Below, in pieces: positions 21,682 to 33,000 of a stretch of 64,000 nucleotides of DNA. Below the pieces are notes generated by a model. The model ran no database searches and had not been told where the DNA came from. It saw only the letters and a list, made by a program, of their open reading frames with translations. A program made the position numbers and the translations under genes. The first letter of the stretch is position 1. Every line of letters begins with the position of its first letter. The stretch is from the NCBI RefSeq assembly GCF_001642805.2, contig NZ_CP016948.1, positions 4,836,001 through 4,900,000 on the forward strand. The letters are read 5' to 3'. This DNA is from Serratia surfactantfaciens. Lineage in GTDB: Bacteria > Pseudomonadota > Gammaproteobacteria > Enterobacterales > Enterobacteriaceae.

Positions 21682-21704
21682 AACATGCATTTTAAATGCA
21701 ATTT
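21682..21704 (-). promoter_or_regulatory. NsrR operator upstream of ytfE
   Basis: The arms AACATGCATTT and AAATGCAATTT are separated by a single T, which is the 11-1-11 form of the NsrR consensus (AAGATGCATTT and its complement). A TATAGAAT hexamer region lies between the site and ytfE, so the operator overlaps the promoter. Confidence 0.8.
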
Positions 21705-21736
21705 AAAGGGCGCGCCAGCGGGAAAATAGCGAAGAT

Positions 21737-21757
21737 GGCCGGGGGATTGCCCCGGCC
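21737..21757 (-). terminator. Probable terminator after cpdB
   Basis: GGCCGGGG and CCCCGGCC form an 8-bp stem just past the cpdB stop. On the minus strand it is followed by ATCTTCGCTATTTTCC, only partly T-rich. Confidence 0.55.
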
Positions 21758-21763
21758 TGGCGA

Positions 21764-23716
21764 TTATTTTGCGCTTAAATCGATGCGATAGACCGCGAAA
21801 CCGATGCGGTCATTGCCTTCGGCGGTCATCGGGTATTGGGCGTGCTCTTTGATAAACGCCGTTGCTTTGTCCGATGGCGAGGTCTCGAAGCGGATATCCA
21901 GCGGCTGCTTGCTGCTGAAGGTCGCCAAACGCCAATTGTTGTCTGCCTGCGGATGCACTGCGCCGCGCCGTTTGGTTTCGGCGCTGATGTAGGCCGCCAG
22001 CACCGAACGATTCTCATCCGGCGAAGCGAAGGCGATATGTTGGTCGCCGGTGCCGGCAAACTTGCCGCCGTAGGCGCGGTAGTTGTTGGTGGCGACCAGG
22101 AAGGTGGCGTTCGGATCGATCGGCTTGCCGTTGAAGGTCAGCTGCTTGATGCGCTCCGCCTTATCGTTGATCAGCTGGCATTCGCCGTCATAGCGCGCCG
22201 GCTGGCTGACGTCGATCTGGTAATTGACGCCGTCGATCACGTCGAAGTTATAGGTGCGGAAGCCGTCCCAGTTGATCAATCCTTGCGGCTTGGCGTTATT
22301 GACGTCTATCTGGTTGAACTGACCGGCGGAGCACTCCAGCCACTCTTTCACCTCTTTGCCGCTGGCCTTCACCACCACCAGCGTATTGGGATAGAGATAG
22401 AGATCGGCGGCGTTGCGGAAGGTGAGCTGGCCCTTTTCCACTTCGACGAAGCTGGCGGGATCGTTCTTGCGGCCGCCGACCTTGAACGGCGCCGCCGCCG
22501 ACAACACCGGCAGATCGGCAAGATCCGGGTCGCCCTGGATGTAATGTTCGACGTAGGCCTTCTGCGCATTGTTGACGATTTGCACCGTCGGATCGTCCTG
22601 CACCAGCGCCAGATAGCTGTACATGTTGCCGTCGGATTTGCCGATCGGCTGGCTGACGAACTCGCGCGTGCCCTTGTGATCGTCCGCCAATACTTTCACC
22701 AGCGCGGCGTCTTCAGCCGCCAGCGATTTCTTGTTCTCTTTGTCGTAGATCGGCCGCGCTTCCGCTTTGGCGGCGGTCACTTTCCAACTGCCGCCATCGT
22801 TGTTGAGCTGCAGGTCGACCACGCCGAGATGATCACCCCACTGGCCCGGCATGACCGCCGGTATGCCGTTCAGCAGGCCCTTATCGATATCCGCGCCTTT
22901 GATGTTGGCGAAGTCCTTGCTCGGGAACACCGCATGGGCGTGACCGAACATGATGGCGTCGATGCCCGGCACCTGGCTGAGGTAATAGACCGAGTTTTCC
23001 GCCATCGCCTTGTAAGGCTCGCTAGACAGCCCGGAATGCGGGATCGCCACCACCAGATCGGCGCCCTGTTTACGCATTTCCGGCACATAGCGCTTGGCGG
23101 TGGCGGTGATGTCGTCCACCGTCACTTTGCCCTGCAGGTTAGCTTTGTCCCATACCAGGATCTGCGGCGGCACGAAGCCGATGTAGCCGATGCGTAGCGT
23201 ATGCGTCTTGCCGTCGCGGTCTTTCACCGGCGTATCGACGATGATGTACGGCGTGAACAGCGGTTTTTGCGTTTTGGCGTCGAGGACGTTGGCGTTGATA
23301 TACGGGAATTTGGCGCCGGCGATGGCGTTCTTCAGGTAATCCAGCCCGTAGTTGAACTCATGGTTGCCGATGTTGCCGACCACATAGTCCAGCGTGTTCA
23401 TCGCCTTGTAGACCGGGTGCACGTCGCCCGGCTTCAACCCCTTGGCCGCCATGTAGTCGCCGAGCGGGCTGCCCTGAATGATGTCGCCGTTGTCCACTAA
23501 CACCGCGTTGGTGGCCTGCTGGCGCGCCTGTTGGATCAGACTGGCGGTGCGCACCAGGCCGAATTTGTCGGTCGGGGTGTCCTTGTAGTAATCGAAGTCC
23601 ATCATATTGCTGTGCAGATCGGTGGTTTCCAGCACGCGCAGATCGACGGTCGCCGCCTGCGCCGAGGCGCACACCAGCAGCGCAAGCGCGGACAGCCTCA
23701 GTGGATGCTTCATCAT
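21764..23716 (-). CDS. cpdB: Periplasmic 2',3'-cyclic-nucleotide 2'-phosphodiesterase / 3'-nucleotidase
   Basis: CpdB hydrolyses 2',3'-cyclic nucleotides and 3'-nucleotides in the periplasm so that the nucleosides can be taken up. The signal peptide ends near SAQA, and the mature protein starts [16 protein letters not shown]. The metallophosphoesterase domain shows [25 protein letters not shown] and FGHAHAVFP; the C-terminal nucleotidase domain shows [12 protein letters not shown] and [12 protein letters not shown] start at 23716 because GGAGAG lies 7 bases upstream; an ATG at 23731 lies before it. The 650 residues agree with E. coli (647). Confidence 0.96.
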   Translation of the reverse strand: MMKHPLRLSALALLVCASAQAATVDLRVLETTDLHSNMMDFDYYKDTPTDKFGLVRTASLIQQARQQATNAVLVDNGDIIQGSPLGDYMAAKGLKPGDVHPVYKAMNTLDYVVGNIGNHEFNYGLDYLKNAIAGAKFPYINANVLDAKTQKPLFTPYIIVDTPVKDRDGKTHTLRIGYIGFVPPQILVWDKANLQGKVTVDDITATAKRYVPEMRKQGADLVVAIPHSGLSSEPYKAMAENSVYYLSQVPGIDAIMFGHAHAVFPSKDFANIKGADIDKGLLNGIPAVMPGQWGDHLGVVDLQLNNDGGSWKVTAAKAEARPIYDKENKKSLAAEDAALVKVLADDHKGTREFVSQPIGKSDGNMYSYLALVQDDPTVQIVNNAQKAYVEHYIQGDPDLADLPVLSAAAPFKVGGRKNDPASFVEVEKGQLTFRNAADLYLYPNTLVVVKASGKEVKEWLECSAGQFNQIDVNNAKPQGLINWDGFRTYNFDVIDGVNYQIDVSQPARYDGECQLINDKAERIKQLTFNGKPIDPNATFLVATNNYRAYGGKFAGTGDQHIAFASPDENRSVLAAYISAETKRRGAVHPQADNNWRLATFSSKQPLDIRFETSPSDKATAFIKEHAQYPMTAEGNDRIGFAVYRIDLSAK

Positions 23717-23970
23717 TGGGGGTCTCTCCATTCCATTATTCGAGTGTTATCGCAGAGGGAAATGTAATTAACATTGCTTGCCACAGCAAACTGTGAAGTT
23801 TGACAGAAAACGGCGGTAGGTAACGCGGGGAAGTTCACAGTTGCGCCCTACAAGATCTGAGCAATTCCCGAGGCTTAGGCGGTTGAGATGGATATTCGGC
23901 GCAAAAAAAACTAGTCTGCTAGCAGAGACAGAGGGAAATTTCCCACGGAGATGCGGAGTTGAGGTGCATG

Positions 23971-24711
23971 ATGTTAGAGCGAATTTGCCAACTGTCCCGC
24001 GAGGCGGGAGCGGCGATCATGGCGGTGTACGATGGTGAACAACCGCTTGATGTCGCACAGAAAAAAGATGATTCACCGGTGACGGCGGCCGATCTGGCGG
24101 CGCACCATATCATCAAGCGCGGCCTGGCGGCGCTGACGCCGGAGGTGCCGCTGCTGTCGGAAGAGGATCCGCCGGCGTGGGAAGAGCGCCGCAACTGGAC
24201 GCGCTACTGGCTGGTCGATCCGCTGGACGGCACCAAAGAGTTTTTGCATCGCAATGGCGAGTTCACGGTCAATATCGCCCTGATTGAAGACGGGCAGGCG
24301 GTGATGGGCGTGGTGTATGCCCCGGCGATCGACGTGTTGTATCTGGCGGAGCGCGGCAAGGCCTGGAAAGAAGAGAAGGGCGTGCGGCAGGCGATCGGCG
24401 TCAGCAACGCGCATCCGCCGCTGGTGGTGGTGAGCCGCTCGCATATCGACGACGAACTGAAAGACTATCTGCAGCAGCTGGGCGAGCACCAGACCGTGTC
24501 CGTCGGTTCTTCGCTGAAATTCTGCCTGGTGGCGGAAGGCAAGGCGCAGCTCTATCCGCGCTTCGGGCCGACCAACATTTGGGATACCGCCGCAGGGCAT
24601 GCGGTGGCGGTGGCCGCCGGGGCGCAGATTCACGATTGGCAGGGCAAGCCGTTGCTTTACACCCCGCGTGAATCCTTCCTCAACCCCGGCTTCCGGGTTT
24701 CGCTGTTCTGA
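23971..24711 (+). CDS. cysQ: 3'(2'),5'-bisphosphate nucleotidase CysQ
   Basis: CysQ removes the 3'-phosphate of PAP formed in sulfate assimilation. It is a magnesium-dependent member of the inositol monophosphatase family: E64-E65 in SEEDPP, the metal motif DPLDGTKEF (D83, D86), and WDTAAGHAV near the C-terminus. The ATG at 23971 follows GAGG by 6 bases and gives 246 residues as in E. coli; two earlier in-frame Met codons are too close to the Shine-Dalgarno. The stop is one base from the stop of the convergent ytfJ. Confidence 0.96.
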   Translation: MLERICQLSREAGAAIMAVYDGEQPLDVAQKKDDSPVTAADLAAHHIIKRGLAALTPEVPLLSEEDPPAWEERRNWTRYWLVDPLDGTKEFLHRNGEFTVNIALIEDGQAVMGVVYAPAIDVLYLAERGKAWKEEKGVRQAIGVSNAHPPLVVVSRSHIDDELKDYLQQLGEHQTVSVGSSLKFCLVAEGKAQLYPRFGPTNIWDTAAGHAVAVAAGAQIHDWQGKPLLYTPRESFLNPGFRVSLF

Positions 24712-24712
24712 G

Positions 24713-25270
24713 TTAGTTCGCCAACAGCTGGTGCAGCTTGGACATCACCTGCTGCACCTCTTCCGGCGTCAGCGCGCCGTCTTTGGCGAACTGGATGCGC
24801 CCTTGCTTATCCAGCACCACAATAGCTGAGCCTTTCGGCTGCAGATCCCAGGCCTTGCGCACGTTGCCGTCGCTGTCGACGATAAACTGCGACCATGGGA
24901 ACTCCTTCTTGCTGTCTTCAATGCTGCTGCGCACGAACATCGCGGTGCCCATCAGGGCATCGTCGGTGTTGACGATTGTCGTCGTTTGGTAACGATCGTG
25001 TGGTAGCTTCGCCTTCTTGATCGCTTCAATCAGTGGGTCGTTCATGTCTTTGGCGGAGCTGCGGCCGGCAATATGTTGTATCACCCGCACTTTTCCACTG
25101 AGCTGCGCGCTGTTCCAGTTTTGGTAGCTAAAATTACCGTCAGCGTAATTGAGTTCTCCTTTGTCGCTGACGCCGACCGGCGCCACGCGCTGCTGGAGCT
25201 GGAAGTTGTGTGCGGAAGCGAAAAGCGGGGCGAGCAGCAGGGATACCATCAGCATGCGACTTGTTTTCAT
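24713..25270 (-). CDS. ytfJ: Periplasmic YtfJ family protein
   Basis: This is a 185-residue secreted protein of the YtfJ family, which has a thioredoxin-like fold but no active-site cysteines visible here. The signal peptide (MKTSRMLMVSLLLAPLFASA) is cleaved before HNFQLQQ. Conserved parts include VRVIQHIAGRSSAKDMN, WDLQPKGSAIVVLDKQG and LTPEEV. CAAGGAGAAAGC precedes the chosen ATG; a longer frame to 25309 is unlikely. Function is not established. Confidence 0.88.
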   Translation of the reverse strand: MKTSRMLMVSLLLAPLFASAHNFQLQQRVAPVGVSDKGELNYADGNFSYQNWNSAQLSGKVRVIQHIAGRSSAKDMNDPLIEAIKKAKLPHDRYQTTTIVNTDDALMGTAMFVRSSIEDSKKEFPWSQFIVDSDGNVRKAWDLQPKGSAIVVLDKQGRIQFAKDGALTPEEVQQVMSKLHQLLAN

Positions 25271-25600
25271 GCTTTCTCCTTGTAATGGGGGGAATTTGTG
25301 CGACAGCACTTCGACAGCCTAAAGCATAGGATGTGATAAGAGGTCTGTCCTGTTAACCGGATCGCAGATTTTCCCTTGGTTCGCTAATCATCAGATTTTG
25401 AAGGGATATCCTGAAAACGTTATAAATTATCATATACAATTCTGTCAAAAAGTGTAAATCCAGCGTAGATCACCGGGCGAAAGTGAACGTTCTGGTCTTT
25501 ACTGGGTCTACTACATGCAATCAAGTTGCGTTCTGAATTTCGAGGCTGCCACCTTTGGCGGCTCGCTGAGCGCATGGATCAACGGGAGGAGCGTAAAAGA
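25271..25600. other. Divergent intergenic region ytfJ-ytfK
   Basis: These 330 bases must hold the promoters of both genes. On the ytfJ side CGACAG occurs twice with an 11-base period (25301-25317), reading CTGTCG on the minus strand. The middle (25400-25450) is AT-rich. I see no gene and cannot fix either promoter. Confidence 0.4.
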
Positions 25601-25807
25601 ATGAGAATCTTCCAGCGTTATAACCCTTTGAAAGTGGCAAAGTACGTTAAGACCCTGTTTCGCGGAAGGCTGTATATCAAGGACGTAGGCGCATTTGAAT
25701 TCGACGAGGGGAAAATCCTGCCGCCGAAGATTCGCGACAAGCGCCATTTCAGCGTGATGTCTGAAGTGAACCGTCAGGTGCTGCTGTTGCAGGCCGAGTT
25801 CGGTTGA
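25601..25807 (+). CDS. ytfK: YtfK, stimulator of SpoT-dependent (p)ppGpp synthesis
   Basis: This 68-residue DUF1107 protein is nearly identical to E. coli YtfK ([34 protein letters not shown]). In E. coli it tips SpoT towards (p)ppGpp synthesis during phosphate and fatty-acid starvation and is under PhoB. GGGAGGAG lies upstream of the ATG at 25601; the frame extends to 25526 without good support. A convincing Pho box was not found: the CTGTCA element at about 25441 is one base off the 11-base period. Confidence 0.93.
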   Translation: MRIFQRYNPLKVAKYVKTLFRGRLYIKDVGAFEFDEGKILPPKIRDKRHFSVMSEVNRQVLLLQAEFG

Positions 25808-25833
25808 ACACCGTGCTGACAGCTGAAAAAAAT

Positions 25834-25866
25834 GCGGCCCCGATGGGGCCGCTGATGTTTTTGTCC
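25834..25866. terminator. Bidirectional terminator between ytfK and ytfL
   Basis: GCGGCCCC (25834-25841) and GGGGCCGC (25845-25852) form a stem with T-rich tails on the plus strand (TGATGTTTTTTG) and on the minus strand (ATTTTTTTC). Confidence 0.85.
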
Positions 25867-25874
25867 CGCCGCCG

Positions 25875-27206
25875 TCAAGCCGACGGCGTGTCTTCCGGCG
25901 CCTTCGGCAGCACCGCCGCCGGTTTGTCGCTCAGCCGGGTGACCAGCAGCTGGTCTATCTTGTAGCTGTCGATATCCACCACTTCAAACTTGTAGCCGGC
26001 GTATTTGACGAAGTCGGTGCGTTTCGGGATCTTGCGCAGCATATACATCATAAAGCCGCCGATGGTCTCGTAGTTACCCGCCTGCGGGAATTCGTCGATA
26101 TCCAGCACGCGCATCACGTCGTCGATCGGTGTGCCGCCTTCAATCAGCCATGAGCTTTCGTCACGCGCTACGATCTGCTCTTCCTGACCCTGGCCGACCA
26201 GGTCGCCCATCAGCGTGGTCATCACGTCGTTAAGGGTGATGATGCCCACCACCAACGCATATTCATTGAGGATCACCGCGAAGTCTTCACCGGCGGTTTT
26301 GAAGCTTTCCAGCGCTTCAGACAGCGTGAGGGTGTCCGGCACGATCAGCGCAGAACGGATCTGCACGCCGCTGCTCAGCACCAGGCTCTGGTTGCCCAGC
26401 ACGCGGTTCAGCAGGTCTTTGGAGTCGACGTAGCCGACCACCTGATCGATATGGCCGTCGCACACCAGGAACTTGGAGTGCGGGTGGGTCGAGACTTTCT
26501 CCTTGATGCTCTCTTCGCTTTCGCGCAGATCGAAGTACACCACGCTTTCGCGCGAGGTCATCGAAGACGGCACGGTGCGCGATTCCAGTTCGAACACGTT
26601 TTCAATCAACTCGTGCTCCTGCTTGCGCAGCACGCCCGCCAGGGCACCGGCTTCCACCACCGCGTAAATATCATCGGAAGTGATGTCGTCCTTGCGCACC
26701 ATCGGCAGCTTGAACATGCGGAAGATCAGGTTGGCCATGCCGTTGAAGAACCACACCAGCGGGCGGAAGATCATGATGGAGAAACGCATCGGGTTGATGA
26801 TCCGGACGGCGACCGTCTCTGGTGCAATCATACCGATGCGCTTCGGGGTCAAATCGGCGAACAGGATAAACAGGCTGGTCACCAGCACGAAGGAGCAGAT
26901 GAAGCTGACCTGTTCCGCCAGTTCGGGGGACAGGAATTTAATAAAGAATTGTTGGAAGGTGCCGGAAAAAGCCGCGTCGCCGACGATACCGCCGAGGATG
27001 GCTACGGCGTTCAGGCCGATCTGCACCACGGTGAAGAAGATGCCCGGAGTTTCTTGCAGTTTAAGCACTCTGGCGGCGTTGACGTTGCCTTCGTCCGCCA
27101 TCAGCTTCAGTTTGATCTTGCGCGAGGCGGCCAGAGAGATTTCCGACAGTGAGAAGAACGCACTCACCGCGATCAGAAAAAGAATCAGTAAAATACTGTT
27201 TAACAT
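25875..27206 (-). CDS. ytfL: Polyamine export protein PaeA / YtfL (HlyC/CorC family)
   Basis: This inner-membrane protein has an N-terminal DUF21 domain with about four helices (residues 1-180), a CBS pair (about 200-330) and a C-terminal transporter-associated CorC_HlyC domain (about 345-425). E. coli YtfL, also named PaeA, has been reported to export cadaverine and putrescine. The length of 443 is close to that of E. coli. A leader of about 180 bases separates it from msrA, with a GC-rich hairpin at 27301-27320. Confidence 0.92.
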   Translation of the reverse strand: MLNSILLILFLIAVSAFFSLSEISLAASRKIKLKLMADEGNVNAARVLKLQETPGIFFTVVQIGLNAVAILGGIVGDAAFSGTFQQFFIKFLSPELAEQVSFICSFVLVTSLFILFADLTPKRIGMIAPETVAVRIINPMRFSIMIFRPLVWFFNGMANLIFRMFKLPMVRKDDITSDDIYAVVEAGALAGVLRKQEHELIENVFELESRTVPSSMTSRESVVYFDLRESEESIKEKVSTHPHSKFLVCDGHIDQVVGYVDSKDLLNRVLGNQSLVLSSGVQIRSALIVPDTLTLSEALESFKTAGEDFAVILNEYALVVGIITLNDVMTTLMGDLVGQGQEEQIVARDESSWLIEGGTPIDDVMRVLDIDEFPQAGNYETIGGFMMYMLRKIPKRTDFVKYAGYKFEVVDIDSYKIDQLLVTRLSDKPAAVLPKAPEDTPSA

Positions 27207-27300
27207 AATCTATCCATACGTGCCGACGGGATGCCGGCGCTCTTGAGGAAGGGTAGTACATAGTAAAAAAAGCAGCGATAACAACCAGAAGGGAAGCTAT

Positions 27301-27320
27301 CGGGCCGCAGAAGCGGCCCG
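27301..27320. other. GC-rich hairpin in the ytfL leader
   Basis: CGGGCCGC and GCGGCCCG around AGAA form a perfect 8-bp tetraloop hairpin about 95 bases before the ytfL start. No T tract follows on either strand. It may be a leader structure or a second processing or termination site after msrA. Confidence 0.4.
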
Positions 27321-27357
27321 CATAGTATAGCAGTTGCCCCACAGGGGCCGCCAGCGG

Positions 27358-27381
27358 TTAAAAAAGTGCCGCCGGCCGGCA
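27358..27381 (-). terminator. Terminator after msrA
   Basis: On the minus strand TGCCG and CGGCA flank GCCGG and are followed by CTTTTTTAA, just past the msrA stop. Confidence 0.6.
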
Positions 27382-27386
27382 TCGGA

Positions 27387-28028
27387 TCAGCCCTGCGGCG
27401 GCAGGCACACGCCGATGCCGCCCAGCCCGCAGTAGCCTTCCGGGTTCTTGAACAGGTACTGCTGGTGATCGTCTTCCGCGTAATAGAACGGCAGCGCCGG
27501 CGCGATCTCGGTGGTGATGACGCGCTTGTCGCCCGCCGCGTCCATCGCCTGCTGGAAGCGCTGCAGGCTGCTTTCGGCTTCGGCCTGCTGTTCCGGGCTC
27601 AGCGTATAGATCGCCGAGCGGTACTGCGTGCCGACGTCGCCGCCCTGGCGCATGCCCTGCGCCGGATCGTGATTTTCCCAGAACAGCTGCAGCAGCTGTT
27701 TGTAGCTGACGACCTGCGGATCGAACACCACGCGCACCACTTCGGCATGGCCGGTCTGGCCGCTGCATACTTCACGGTAGGTCGGGTTCGGCGTGTAGCC
27801 GCCGCTGTAGCCGGCGGCGGTGCTGTAGACGCCCGGCCGTTGCCAGAACAGGCGCTCTACGCCCCAGAAACAGCCCATGGCGAAGATCGCCACTTCCATG
27901 CCTGCCGGCACCTGGGTCATCGAGTGTTCGGTGACCACGTTGAGCGTTGCGACAGGCATTGGCGTGGTGCGGCCAGGCAGCGCGCTTGCCTTATCGACGG
28001 TTTGTGATTTATCAAAAAATGGCACCAC
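27387..28028 (-). CDS. msrA: Peptide methionine-S-sulfoxide reductase MsrA
   Basis: MsrA repairs the S-epimer of methionine sulfoxide in proteins and free methionine. The catalytic cysteine is C53 in [10 protein letters not shown]; the recycling cysteines are in the C-terminal [14 protein letters not shown]. The start is GTG (28028) with AGGAG 6 bases upstream, giving 213 residues versus 212 in E. coli. It diverges from tamA across a 286-base gap. Confidence 0.96.
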   Translation of the reverse strand: MVPFFDKSQTVDKASALPGRTTPMPVATLNVVTEHSMTQVPAGMEVAIFAMGCFWGVERLFWQRPGVYSTAAGYSGGYTPNPTYREVCSGQTGHAEVVRVVFDPQVVSYKQLLQLFWENHDPAQGMRQGGDVGTQYRSAIYTLSPEQQAEAESSLQRFQQAMDAAGDKRVITTEIAPALPFYYAEDDHQQYLFKNPEGYCGLGGIGVCLPPQG

Positions 28029-28314
28029 GGTTGACTCCTGTTGTCACAGTAAGAATTGACCCTACATGGCGGCGGTTCGGTTGTATCTCACCGCGTCTTT
28101 GCCCACAATAAGTGGCAAGTTGGATTTTGTATAAGCTTAACGCAGTATTTTGAGCGCCAAAAGTGAAGAATTCGCCTGTTGCGCGGCGGTGGCAAAGCGC
28201 GGCGGGCGGCGTCCGGAACTAGGCTGAAGAGGGCTGCCGTCATGATAGCGCGGAGTCTGCCCTGGCCCCGGAGCGAACACCATAACAGGAAAGTAAAATC
28301 AATAAGGAGAACAC

Positions 28315-30051
28315 GTGCCAAAGTACCCGGTCATGTGCTTGATAGCTGTGTTGCTTGCAACACCTGCAGCCTACGCGGCGAACGTGCGGTTGCAGGTGGA
28401 AGGGTTAAGCGGAGAATTGGAAAAAAACGTCCGGGTGCGGCTGTCGTCGATCACGCCTGAAGAAGTCGGCACCGACGGCCGTTTTCGCGCGCGGGTGGAT
28501 GAGGCGGTGCGCCAGGGGCTGCGCGCGCTCGGCTATTACCAGCCGACCATCGAGTTTACGCTGGACGACAGGCCGGGGATGTCGCGCCCGGTGCTGCATG
28601 CCAAGGTCAATCCGGGCGAACCGGTGCGCATCGCCGGCGCCAACATCGTGCTGGAAGGCGGCGCAAAGACCGATGAGGACTACCTGGCGCTGGTAAAGAA
28701 GGACCGGCCGACCATCGGCGAGATCCTCAACCACGGCAAGTATGACAGTTTCAAAGGCTCGCTCACCGGCCTGGCGCTGCGCAAAGGCTACTTCGATGCC
28801 GACATGACCAAAAGCCAGCTCGGCGTGGCCGAAGATCTGCACAAGGCGTTTTGGGATATCGATTTCAACAGCGGCGAACGTTATCGCTTCGGCAAGGTGA
28901 AATTCACCGGTTCGCAAATCCGCGAAGACTATCTGCAAAATCTGGTGCCCTTTCATCAGGGGGATTACTACAGTTCGGAGGATTTGGCCGAGCTGAACCG
29001 CCGTTTGTCCGCCACCAACTGGTTTAACTCGGTGGTGGTGTCCCCTGATTTCAACGATGCCAAAGAGAACAAGATTTTGCCGTTGGACGCGCTGGTGACG
29101 CCGCGCACGCGCAACACCGTCGAAACCGGTATCGGTTACTCCACCGACGTCGGCCCACGGGTGAAAGGCACCTGGAAAAAGCCCTGGCTCAACGATCGCG
29201 GGCATAGCCTGGAAACCAGCGCCAGCGTGTCGGCGCCGGAGCAGCAGCTGGATCTGACCTACAAGATCCCGCTGCTGAAGAATCCGCTGGAGCAGTATTA
29301 CCTGCTGCAGGGCGGGCTCAAGAACGTCAATCTCAACGACACCAAATCCGTCACCTCCAAAGTGGTGGCCTCGCGCAACTGGGATCTCTCCAGCGGCTGG
29401 CAGCGGGCGATCAACCTGACCTGGCGCTGGGATAACTTTACCCAGGGTAACGTCAGCAACACCACCATGCTGTTGTATCCCGGCGTCAGCTTCAACCGCA
29501 CCCGTTCGCGCGGCGGCCTGATGCCGACCTGGGGCGACAGCCAGCGCTACTCCATCGACGTGTCCGACACCACTTGGGGCTCCGGCGTGGACTTCGCGCT
29601 GATGCAGGCGCAGAACGTCTGGATCCGCACCCTGGCCGACAAGCACCGTTTCGTGGCGCGCGGGCAGGTGGGATGGATTGAAACCAACGATTTCGACAAG
29701 GTGCCGCCGGATCTGCGTTTCTTCGCCGGTGGCGACCGCAGCATTCGCGGCTACAAGTACAAAGACATTTCGCCGCGTGATAACGACGGCAAGCTGACCG
29801 GTGCCTCCAAGATGCTGACCGGATCGCTGGAGTACCAATACAACGTGACCGGCAAATGGTGGGGGGCGATGTTCGTCGACTCCGGTGAAGCGGTGAACGA
29901 TATCAAGCAGAGCAACTTCAAAACCGGCGCCGGTGTCGGCGTGCGCTGGCAGTCGCCGGTGGGGCCGGTGAAGCTGGATATCGCCGCGCCCGTGGGGGAC
30001 AAGGACACCCACGGGATGCAGTTCTACATCGGTTTGGGGCCTGAACTATGA
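28315..30051 (+). CDS. tamA: Outer-membrane assembly factor TamA (Omp85 family)
   Basis: TamA is the outer-membrane half of the translocation and assembly module. A signal peptide ([21 protein letters not shown]) starts at GTG 28315 behind AAGGAG. Three POTRA domains (about residues 22-265) are followed by a 16-strand barrel with the VRGF-like motif RSIRGYKY near residue 480. The C-terminus FYIGLGPEL is typical. The stop overlaps tamB by 4 bases (ATGA), so the two are translationally coupled. Confidence 0.96.
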   Translation: MPKYPVMCLIAVLLATPAAYAANVRLQVEGLSGELEKNVRVRLSSITPEEVGTDGRFRARVDEAVRQGLRALGYYQPTIEFTLDDRPGMSRPVLHAKVNPGEPVRIAGANIVLEGGAKTDEDYLALVKKDRPTIGEILNHGKYDSFKGSLTGLALRKGYFDADMTKSQLGVAEDLHKAFWDIDFNSGERYRFGKVKFTGSQIREDYLQNLVPFHQGDYYSSEDLAELNRRLSATNWFNSVVVSPDFNDAKENKILPLDALVTPRTRNTVETGIGYSTDVGPRVKGTWKKPWLNDRGHSLETSASVSAPEQQLDLTYKIPLLKNPLEQYYLLQGGLKNVNLNDTKSVTSKVVASRNWDLSSGWQRAINLTWRWDNFTQGNVSNTTMLLYPGVSFNRTRSRGGLMPTWGDSQRYSIDVSDTTWGSGVDFALMQAQNVWIRTLADKHRFVARGQVGWIETNDFDKVPPDLRFFAGGDRSIRGYKYKDISPRDNDGKLTGASKMLTGSLEYQYNVTGKWWGAMFVDSGEAVNDIKQSNFKTGAGVGVRWQSPVGPVKLDIAAPVGDKDTHGMQFYIGLGPEL

Positions 30052-33000
30052 GCCTGGTTAAAAAGATTTGTCTCGGATTTCTGGTCGTCTTGCTGTTGCT
30101 GATCGGCGGTCTGGCCTTCCTGGTGGGCACCACCACCGGTTTGCATATGGTCATCAACGGCGCGGCGCGCTGGGTGCCTGGGCTGGAGATCGCCGGCGTC
30201 AGCGGCGGTTGGCGCGATTTGACGCTGAAGGGCGTGAAGTATCAGATGCCGGGCGTGACGGTCAACGCCGGACAGTTCCACCTCTCCCTCGATCTGTCCT
30301 GCTTTAAACGCAGTTCGCTGTGCGTCAACGCCTTGACCGCTCAGGACGTGGACGTGGCGGTGAACACCAAAGAGATGGCGCCTGCCGCGCCGGTGGAGGA
30401 GAGCAGTGAGCCGACCACCAATCTCAGCACGCCTTATCCGATCACGCTGCGCCTGTTGGCGCTGAATAACGTCAAGGTCACCGTCGACGACACCGCCATC
30501 TCTCTGGCCGAGTTCCGCACCGGTGCACACTGGCAGGAGCGCGCGCTGACGTTGATGCCCACCAAGATCGGCTCGCTGCTGATCGCGTTGCCGAAAACCC
30601 CGCAAAACCCGTTGCCGGAAGCGGTGCAACCGGCGGTAGAGGTGGCGAAAAAGGTCGGCGAGCAGGTTACCGACGCGGCGAAACCGGCGCCGCAGCCGGA
30701 AGAGAAGCCGCTCGGCGAAACGCTGAAGGAACTGTTCGCCAAACCGCTGTTGCCGGATCTGCCGGACATCCGCCTGCCGCTGGATATCACCGTCAAAGAG
30801 ATCAGCGGCGAGCAGCTGCGCTTGACCGGCGATACCGACGTGCTGATCACGAGCCTGTCGCTGCAGGCCAGCACGCAGGACCAGCATATCCAGCTGGACA
30901 ACTTCGACGTGAAATCGCCGCAGGGCACGCTGTCGGTGCAGGGACAGGCGACCCTGACCGGCGACTGGCCGGTGGCCCTGACCGCCAACAGCGCGTTGAA
31001 TATCGAGCCGCTGAAGGGCGAGAAAGTGAAGCTGAACATCGGCGGCGGACTGCGTGACGAGCTGAAGGTGGCGCTGAACCTGTCCGGCCCGGTCGGGGCC
31101 CAACTTGATGTGCAAACCCGGCTGGCCGAAGCCGGCCTGCCGCTGGCGCTGACGCTGCAGAGCAAGCAGCTGAAATGGCCGCTGAGCGGCGAGGCGCAGT
31201 ATCAGGTCAACGATTTCCGCCTGCGCTTTAACGGCAAGGCGACCGACTACGCGCTGTCGACGCGCGCCAATCTGAAAGGCCAGGATCTGCCGCCGGCGGT
31301 GTTGACGCTGGACGGCAAAGGCAACGTCGAGCAGTTCAAGCTGGAGCGCCTGCGCCTGGCGGCGCTGCAGGGCAATACCGACCTCACCGCGCTGGTGGAC
31401 TGGAGCAAGGCCATCAGTTGGAACTCGCAATTGACGCTGAGCGGCATCAATACCGCCAAGCAGTGGCCGGAATGGCCGGCGAAGCTCGACGGCAAGATAG
31501 TTACGCGCGGCAGCCTGCACGGCGGCAGCTGGCAGTTGCAGGTGCCGGTGTTGCAGCTGGACGGCAACGTGAAGCAGAACAAGGTCACGGCGCGCGGCAC
31601 GCTGAGCGGCAACGCCGCCGGGCAGTGGAAAATCCCCGGCATCGATCTGACGCTGGGGCGTAACCAGCTGAACGTCAAAGGGCAGCTGGACGAGAAGAGC
31701 TGGAATCTGGACGCTAACATCGACGCGCCGCGTCTGGACGGCGCGCTGCCGGGCCTGGGCGGCACCGCCAAAGGGCTGCTGAAACTGCGCGGCAATCTGC
31801 AGGCACCGCAGCTGCTGGCGGATTTGACCGCCTCCGGCTTGCAGTGGCAGGCGCTGCGCATCAACCGCGTGAAGATCGATGGTGATGTGCGCTCCACGGA
31901 TCAGATCCAGGGGCAGTTGGCGGTACGCGTCGAGCAGCTGAAGCAGGACGCGCTGGAGGTCAGCCTGCTGACCCTCGACGCCAAAGGCAGCGAGAAACAG
32001 CATCAGCTGCAGTTGAAGATCGACGGCAAACCGGTCTCCGGCCAGCTGGCGCTGCAGGGCAGCTTCGATCGTCAACAGCAGCGCTGGCGCGGCAATCTGA
32101 ACAACACCCGCTTCGATACGCCGGTCGGGGAGTGGCGCCTGACGCGCGCCATCGCGCTGGACTACCTGAACACTGAGCAGAAGATCAGCGTCGGGCCGCA
32201 CTGCTGGCAGAACCCGAATGCCGAACTGTGTGTGCCGAAGACCATTGAAGCCGGCCAGAGCGGCCAGGCCAGCGTGGTGCTTAACCGGTTCGACCTGGCG
32301 ATGATCAAACCGTTCCTCGGTCCGGAAACCGCCCTCAGCGGCGTGTTCACCGGCCGTGCCGACGTCAGCTGGAAACCAGGCGGCGCGCTGCCGGAGGCGA
32401 AAGTCACGCTGGCCGGCAACGGCGTCAAGGTGGTGCAGCAGGTACAGGGCAACGCGCTGCCGATCGCCTTCGATACGCTGACTCTCAACGCCGGGCTGAA
32501 CAACGGCCGCGCACAGGCCGACTGGCGGATCAAACTGACCAACAACGGCCAGTTCGACGGCAACATCCAGGTGGCGGATCCGCAGGTGCGGCGCACCATC
32601 AGCGGCAACGTCAATATCACCAACATCTCGCTGGCGCTGATCAACCCGGCGCTGATGAAGGGCGAAAGCGCGGCGGGCATGCTGAACGCCAACCTGCGTC
32701 TGGGCGGCAGCGCGCAGAAGCCGCTGGTGTTCGGCCGCCTGGCGTTGGATCGGGCGAAGGTGCAGGGGCACTGGATGCCGTTCGACATGACCGATGCGCG
32801 GCTGGCGGTGAATTTCAACGGCATGACCTCGACGCTCGAGGGGCTGCTCAGCACCACGCGCGGCCAGCTGAATCTGGCGGGCGACGCCGACTGGCGTGAC
32901 ATCAATGCCTGGCGTGCGCGCATCGCCGCCAAGGGCGACAAGCTGCGGGTGACGGTGCCGCCGATGATCCGCATCGACGTGTCGCCGGATCTGGTGTTCG

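Noticed and set aside
25441..25458. Pho box before ytfK (CTGTCAAAAAGTGTAAAT)
   Set aside because: The second half-site is a poor match and is one base off the 11-base period.
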